NCBI GenBank assembly: GCA_024345305.1
Contig: BRON01000001.1
Coordinates: forward strand, 3,184,347 to 3,248,346
Reading direction: 5' to 3'
Length of the DNA stretch: 64,000 nucleotides
Origin: Mrakia gelida
Taxonomy: Eukaryota; Basidiomycota; Tremellomycetes; Cystofilobasidiales; Mrakiaceae
Shown here: piece by piece, positions 58,926-64,000 of the stretch
Numbering within the stretch: the first letter of the stretch is position 1
Layout of the letters: each line of letters begins with the position of its first letter
Notes under the pieces: model-generated
What the model was told of the DNA's origin: nothing
What the model saw: only the letters and a program-made list of their open reading frames with translations
The model's database searches: none
Translations under genes and position numbers: made by a program

Positions 58926-60090
58926 TGGAGTCGTTCGTACGTAGCTCTATTATGTCCCGTAAAGAGGGCTTAGCTCTAGAGTGAAGATTTGCCGACGTCT
59001 CGAGGTTGAAACGTATGAGCCCAAGCTCACCTCCCAGCTCCTCCTCCTTTCTCCTATGCGAGTCTGAGCCTCGTGGTAGGAAAAGTTGCTCGCTTGAAGG
59101 GGGAACGTGTTCTCTATACCCGGCCTCCTGGCTAATCTGTTTTCAGATTTCGATTTACTGCTAGAATTGTTGCGCAGCGGCAGCGAACCTGTCGATGGAA
59201 GGGCCCTCTCGTTCGTTCAAGCTCAACCCCCATCTTCCCTTGCCCCTCGCTCTATACATGCGCTTCCCCCTTGCCCCTCCTTCTCCATTATGAGTCTATG
59301 GTAGTATAGGAGTAACCCTATCCACCTTTTATCTTTCGCCAGGGCTGGATGCAGGAGAAAATGAGCTCGATCAATGTGAGCTCCACCTCCACCTCCTCCC
59401 CTTCCTTCCCTCCATCTTCTCTCCTTCCGTTCTCCTCACCTCTTGCTCGGATCTCAATGGGACTTCGGGGGTATAGTAGGGCAGCTAGGGAGCCTAGGTG
59501 GGAGGTCTCAGATTTCGAGGGATGTATATGGCTGATGCTCGTCGCTCATGGAGTCATGTTGAGCTTGACTCTCCTTCCTCCCATGCTTCCCCATGCAGTC
59601 CTGACTCTCGTACCAACTCTATCCTCTCGTTCTTTCTTTCCTACCACCCTAGTATACCTCCTCTTCCATCGCGAAACACTCCCACTACCCCTCTTGCTCC
59701 ACCTCTCCCTCCCTCGACCTCCCCACTCCATGCGCTGGCAGCTCGACCTTTCTCCTTCCTTTCCTTTGTCGAAGCTGTCGAGACGAGTTCTTGCTCCCTT
59801 TCCTCCCTTCTGGCGAATTCATACGGCTTATATATAGTGGGCCCATAGGTGGAGAAGCAGAGGGATGCTGTAGGAGTGTTGGAAGGCCTCTCTCGGTCGT
59901 CGAGTCGGCTTGCGTTGAGCTCACCTCTCCTCCCCTTCCCTCCATCTCGACCTTGCCTCCCTTCAACGTTCGTCAGTTCTTCCCTGGCACTGCTATATGA
60001 CCTACTTATGACCTCGTATCGCTTCGCTGACTCTCTGGGTATGTTCAGTGTCGCTCTAGCTGCTTTCTTTGAGGAGTCGGGAGTGCTCGC
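58926..60090 (+). repeat. Subtelomeric A module, copy 3
   Basis: Near-identical to copy 2 over more than 1 kb, with small substitutions and indels. The intron-like segment is present (about 59076-59145), but the donor is GTAGGAAAA and the branch-like site is CTGGCTAAT, so the usual branch consensus is altered. It leads into satellite block 2. Confidence 0.85.
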
Positions 60091-62530
60091 GAGTGGATGC
60101 GAGATGGTGGACGCGCCTTTCGACTGCTACCAGAACATGAACGGGCCCACCTGTATACTCGTGAGTATATGCGATCAAAAGGGAATCAAAAGCCTGTTTG
60201 ATCCATCTATGACCCGAGGTGATCTACATCAGATGGAAGCGATCGATCTAGGACTTCTCCTTCCAGTCGCGTCCTCCCTTCTTCCAGCCAAGTTCGACTT
60301 GCTCAAATCTTCTCTGAGCTGATCGAAACCAATTCGGATCATCTCTAGTAGTCTTGATGGTTCTCCCAATTTATTCGGTGCCGCTCCAGCTGCTCTGGGT
60401 CCGAAGTTAAAAGTGTTCGTAAGTGGGTGCGAGATGGTGGACGCACTCTTCAACGGCTACTAGAACATGAACGGGCGCACCTATATACTCGCGGGCATAC
60501 GCGATCAAAAGGGAATCAAAAGCCTGTTTGATCCATCTATGACCCGAGGTGATCTACATCAGATGGAAGCGATCGATCTAGGACTTCTCCTTCCAGTCGC
60601 GTCCTCCCCACTGCCAGCCAACTCCGACTCGCTCAAATCTTCTCTGAGCTGATCGAAACCAATTCGGATCATCTCTAGTAGTCTTGATGGTTCTCCCAAT
60701 TTATTCGGTGCCGCTCCAGCTGCTCTGGGTCCGAAGTTAAAAGTGTTCGTAAGTGGGTGCGAGATGGTGGACGCACTCTTCAACGGCTACTAGAACATGA
60801 ACGGGCGCACCTATATACTCGCGGGCATACGCGATCAAAAGGGAATCAAAAGCCTGTTTGATCCATCTATGACCCGAGGTGATCTACATCAGATGGAAGC
60901 GATCAATTCGGGACTTCTCCTTCCAGTCACGTCCTCCCTTCTTCCAGCCAAGTTCGACTTGCTCAAATCTTCTCTGAGCTGATCGAAACCAATTCGGATC
61001 ATCTCTAGTAGTCTTGATGGTTCTCCCAATTTATTCGGTGCCGCTCCAGCTGCTCTGGGTCCGAAGTTAAAAGTGTTCGTAAGTGGGTGCGAGATGGTGG
61101 ACGCACTCTTCAACGGCTACTAGAACATGAACGGGCGCACCTATATACTCGCGGGCATACGCGATCAAAAGGGAATCAAAAGCCTGTTTGATCCATCTAT
61201 GACCCGAGGTGATCTACATCAGATGGAAGCGATCGATCTAGGACTTCTCCTTCCAGTCGCGTCCTCCCCACTGCCAGCCAACTCCGACTCGCTCAAATCT
61301 TCTCTGAGCTGATCGAAACCAATTCGGATCATCTCTAGTAGTCTTGATGGTTCTCCCAATTTATTCGGTGCCGCTCCAGCTGCTCTGGGTCCGAAGTTAA
61401 AAGTGTTCGTAAGTGGGTGCGAGATGGTGGACGCACTCTTCAACGGCTACTAGAACATGAACGGGCGCACCTATATACTCGCGGGCATACGCGATCAAAA
61501 GGGAATCAAAAGCCTGTTTGATCCATCTATGACCCGAGGTGATCTACATCAGATGGAAGCGATCAATTCGGGACTTCTCCTTCCAGTCACGTCCTCCCTT
61601 CTTCCAGCCAAGTTCGACTTGCTCAAATCTTCTCTGAGCTGATCGAAACCAATTCGGATCATCTCTAGTAGTCTTGACGGTTCTCCCAATATATTCGGTG
61701 CCGCTCCAGCTGCTCTGGGTCCGAAGTTAAAAGTGTTCGTAAGTGGGTGCGAGATGGTGGACGCGCTCTTCAACGGCTGCTAGAACATGAACGGGCGCAC
61801 CTGTATACTCGTGGGTATGTGCGATCAAAAGGGAATCAAAAGCTTGTTCGATCTATGTATGACGCTAGGTGGTCTATACGAGATGGAAGCGATCGATTCG
61901 GGACTTCTCCTTCCAGTCACGTCCTCCCCACTGCCAGCCAACTCCGACTCGCTCAAATCTTCTCTGAGCTGATCGAAAGCGATTCGGATCATCTCTAGTA
62001 GTCTTGATGGTTCTCCCAATTTATTCGGTGCCGCTCCAGCTGCTCTGGGTCCGAAGTTAAAAGTGTTCGTAAGTGGGTGCGAGATGGTGGACGCACTCTT
62101 CAACGGCTACTAGAACATGAACGTGACCACCTGTATACTCCCGGGCATATGCGATCGAAAGGGAATTGAAAGTCGGTTTCAACTATGAATCACTCGAGGT
62201 GATCTATACGAGGCGGAAGAAGTCGTTTCGTGATCCCTTGTTCATGTCGCGTCCTCTCCCCTCTTGTGCCAGTTCGACTCACTCAAATTGTCTCTCAGCT
62301 GGTCGAAACCAACGCAGATCATCTCAGGTGCCTTTGAGGGTTCTCTCAATATGTTTGATGCCGCTCCAGCTGCGTGGGGCCCGAACTGGGGGTGCTCGCG
62401 AAAAGATGCGAAAGGGTGGACATGCTTTTCACCGGCTAGGAGAACACGAACGAAACCACCACTATAGTCGTGGGTATATGCGATCGAAAGGGAATTCAAA
62501 TTCGGTTTCAACTTTGAATCACTCGAGGTG
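60090..62530. repeat. 330-bp tandem satellite, block 2, with 660-bp higher-order repeat
   Basis: Landmarks at 60137, 60467, 60797, 61127, 61457, 61787, 62117 and 62447 are spaced exactly 330 bp. Units at 60467 and 61127 are one subtype (TCCCCACTGCCAGCCAACTC) and those at 60797 and 61457 another (TCCCTTCTTCCAGCCAAGTT), so 60467-61126 is repeated almost exactly at 61127-61786. The last unit shifts to the beta type. Confidence 0.95.
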
Positions 62531-62712
62531 ATCTATACGAGATGAAAGGGATCGTCTCATGACTCTTTGTTCCAGTCACGTCCTTCCTTTTGATGAAGCA
62601 CCCTGACCTGCTCAAGTCGCCACTGATCTCCTTTCCAGCAATGAATACAGTCTTGGAAAGTGAAAACAACTAGCTGAAACCGTCTATGAGTCGTGGGAAC
62701 AAGGGACAGCGC
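62530..62712. repeat. Truncated start of the telomere-proximal module
   Basis: Matches about 57770-57950 and 63130-63330, but breaks off after GCTGGGGTGTTG at 62712, where a satellite unit resumes (TAGAACATGAACGGG). Confidence 0.85.
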
Positions 62713-63130
62713 TGGGGTGTTGTAGAACATGAACGGGCGTACCTATATACTCCCGGGCATACGCGATCAAAAGGAAATCAAAAGCCTGTTTGATCCATCT
62801 ATGACCCGAGGTGATCTACATCAGATGGAAGCGATCAATTCGGGACTTCTCCTTCCAGTCACGTCCTCCCTTCTTCCAGCCAAGTTCGACTTGCTCAAAT
62901 TTTCTCTCAGCTGGTCGAAACCAACGCAGATCATCTCAGGTGCCTTTGAGGGTTCTCTCAATATGTTTGATGCCACTCCAGCTGCTTGGGGCCCGAACTG
63001 GGGGTGCTCGCGAAAAGATGCGAAAGGATGGACATGCTCTTCACCGGCCAGGAGAACACGAACGAAACCAGCACTATAGTCGTGGTTATATGCGATCGAA
63101 AGGGAATTCAAATTCGGTTTCAACTTTGAA
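62713..63130. repeat. Satellite units after the truncated module
   Basis: One alpha/beta hybrid unit (landmark 62729) and part of a second (63059), again 330 bp apart. The alpha-to-beta switch lies near 62890-62910. Confidence 0.85.
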
Positions 63131-63870
63131 TCACTCGAGGTGATCTATACGAGATGAAAGGGATCGTCTCATGACTGTTTGTTCCAGTCACGTCCTTCCT
63201 TCTGATGAAGCACCCTGACCTGCTCAAGTCGCCACTGATCTCCTTTCCAGCAATGAATACAGTCTTGGAAAGTGAAAACAACTAGCTGAAACCGTCTATG
63301 AGTGGTGGAGACAAGGGACAGCGCTGGGGTGTTGGGCTGGAGAAGGGAAGGAAAGGACGTGTTGGAAGAGTGTTGGGTACGACGGAAGGAGTGGGAGAGT
63401 AGTAGAGTAGTGAAAGTGAAGAAAAAGTAGAGAAACAGTGTTGGGTAGTAGGTGAGTTGGTTTGGAGGTGTTTGGGTGAGAAAAAAAGAAGGGAAAGTGA
63501 AGAAGTTGAGGAGTTGGAGTGAGAAGGAGAAGAGAGTAGGGGAAGTAGTGAGGAGGTTGAGGAAGTAGAGAAGGTGAAAAGGAAGTGAAAGTGAAGGTGA
63601 AGTGATGTAGCAAGTTTGAGAAAGTGTGGAAGGGTGTTGTAGTAGGAAAAGAGAGGTGTGGGAGGGAAAAGGAGTTGGAAAAAAGTGAAAAAGAGAGTTG
63701 GAGTGGGTTTGAGAGTGAAGTAGTAGTAGGGAAGTGGTTTTGGAGTAAAGAAAGTGAGAAGGGAGGAAGTGGTTTTGGAGTAAAGAAAGTGAGAAGGGAG
63801 TGTATAAGAGTGTTTGTGGAAAGTTTGAAAGTGAGTAGAAGTGTTGGAGTGAGGAAGAGAAGGAAGGGAA
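63130..63870. repeat. Purine-rich, C-depleted telomere-proximal module, copy 2
   Basis: Near-identical to 57790-58495. From 63384 to the end of the window the + strand has only two cytosines (63435 and 63611), including the telomere. Confidence 0.95.
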
Positions 63871-64000
63871 GTTAGGGTTAGGGTTAGGGGGTAGGATTAG
63901 GGTTAGGGTTAGGATTAGGGTTAGGGTTAGGGTTAGGGTTAGGGTTAGGGTTAGGGTTAGGGTTAGGGTTAGGGTTAGGGTTAGGGTTAGGGTTAGGGTT
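63871..64000 (+). repeat. Telomere (TTAGGG)n, right chromosome end
   Basis: Inner part carries variants (TTAGGGGG, TAGGATTAGGG). From 63921 the repeat is perfect TTAGGG for 80 nt to the window end. The G-rich strand runs 5' to 3' towards the end, as expected for a right telomere. Confidence 0.99.

Noticed and set aside
60137..62447. Regular repeats considered as a CRISPR-like array
   Set aside because: Units are 330 bp, contiguous and without spacers, in a eukaryotic subtelomere. They are satellite DNA.

Overview
This is the right end of a fungal chromosome. The organism is inferred to be a high-GC basidiomycete yeast of the Rhodotorula/Sporobolomyces type (Microbotryomycetes). The reasons are terminal TTAGGG repeats, compact GC-rich genes split by many short introns (mostly 50-130 nt, GT-AG, with a CTGAC-type branch site), and gene content such as a WOPR regulator, ATG11 and an AKR7-type reductase. 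The species was not determined. Gene models were built by hand from splice signals and frame continuity; exon edges are inference unless described as in phase.

Region 1 (1-46.7 kb) is a gene-dense chromosomal arm. In order it holds: the 3' end of a glycosylated secreted or membrane protein (+); a beta-lactamase-fold serine hydrolase (-); a maltose-type O-acetyltransferase (-); two divergent paralogous F-box-like genes sharing one 504-bp promoter region (- and +); a third F-box-like gene (+); a type II membrane glycosyltransferase of the GT61/DUF563 type (-); a 199-residue protein of unknown function (+); a WOPR-domain (Gti1/Pac2/Wor1) transcription regulator (-); a SulP/SLC26 sulfate permease with STAS domain (-); a Ser/Thr-rich single-pass membrane protein resembling cell-wall sensors (+); a small N-terminally anchored protein (+); branched-chain amino acid aminotransferase (+), convergent with ATG11 (-); a poorly resolved small gene (-); an 82-residue secreted protein (-); an auxin-efflux-carrier-like transporter (-); and an AKR7 aldo-keto reductase (+). 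The palindrome GACGCGTC recurs throughout, largely in introns and intergenic DNA.

Region 2 (46.7-64 kb) is subtelomere. Its main gene (48.8-55.4 kb, +) encodes a large protein with N-terminal and central zinc-finger-like motifs, an SF2/RecQ-like helicase core and a cysteine-rich tail. It resembles the telomere-linked helicases found at other fungal chromosome ends. It is flanked by repeat modules: P (palindrome-rich, 2 copies), A (carries a conserved intron-like segment, 3 copies), a 330-bp tandem satellite with 660-bp higher-order structure (2 blocks), a tract almost free of cytosine on the G-strand (2 copies), and telomeric repeats (one interstitial, one terminal). The order from 55.5 kb is A-satellite-C-poor-TTAGGG-P-A-satellite-C-poor-TTAGGG, so an entire chromosome-end unit is tandemly duplicated with an old telomere trapped between the copies.

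The most unusual signals are three. First, the P element carries an exact palindrome whose arms and a third loop copy have changed together between the two copies. Second, the C-depleted tract reads straight into the telomere. Third, the A module has a splice-like structure upstream of satellite and telomere, which suggests a spliced TERRA-type transcript. No rRNA, tRNA, CRISPR array, reverse transcriptase or transposase was found.
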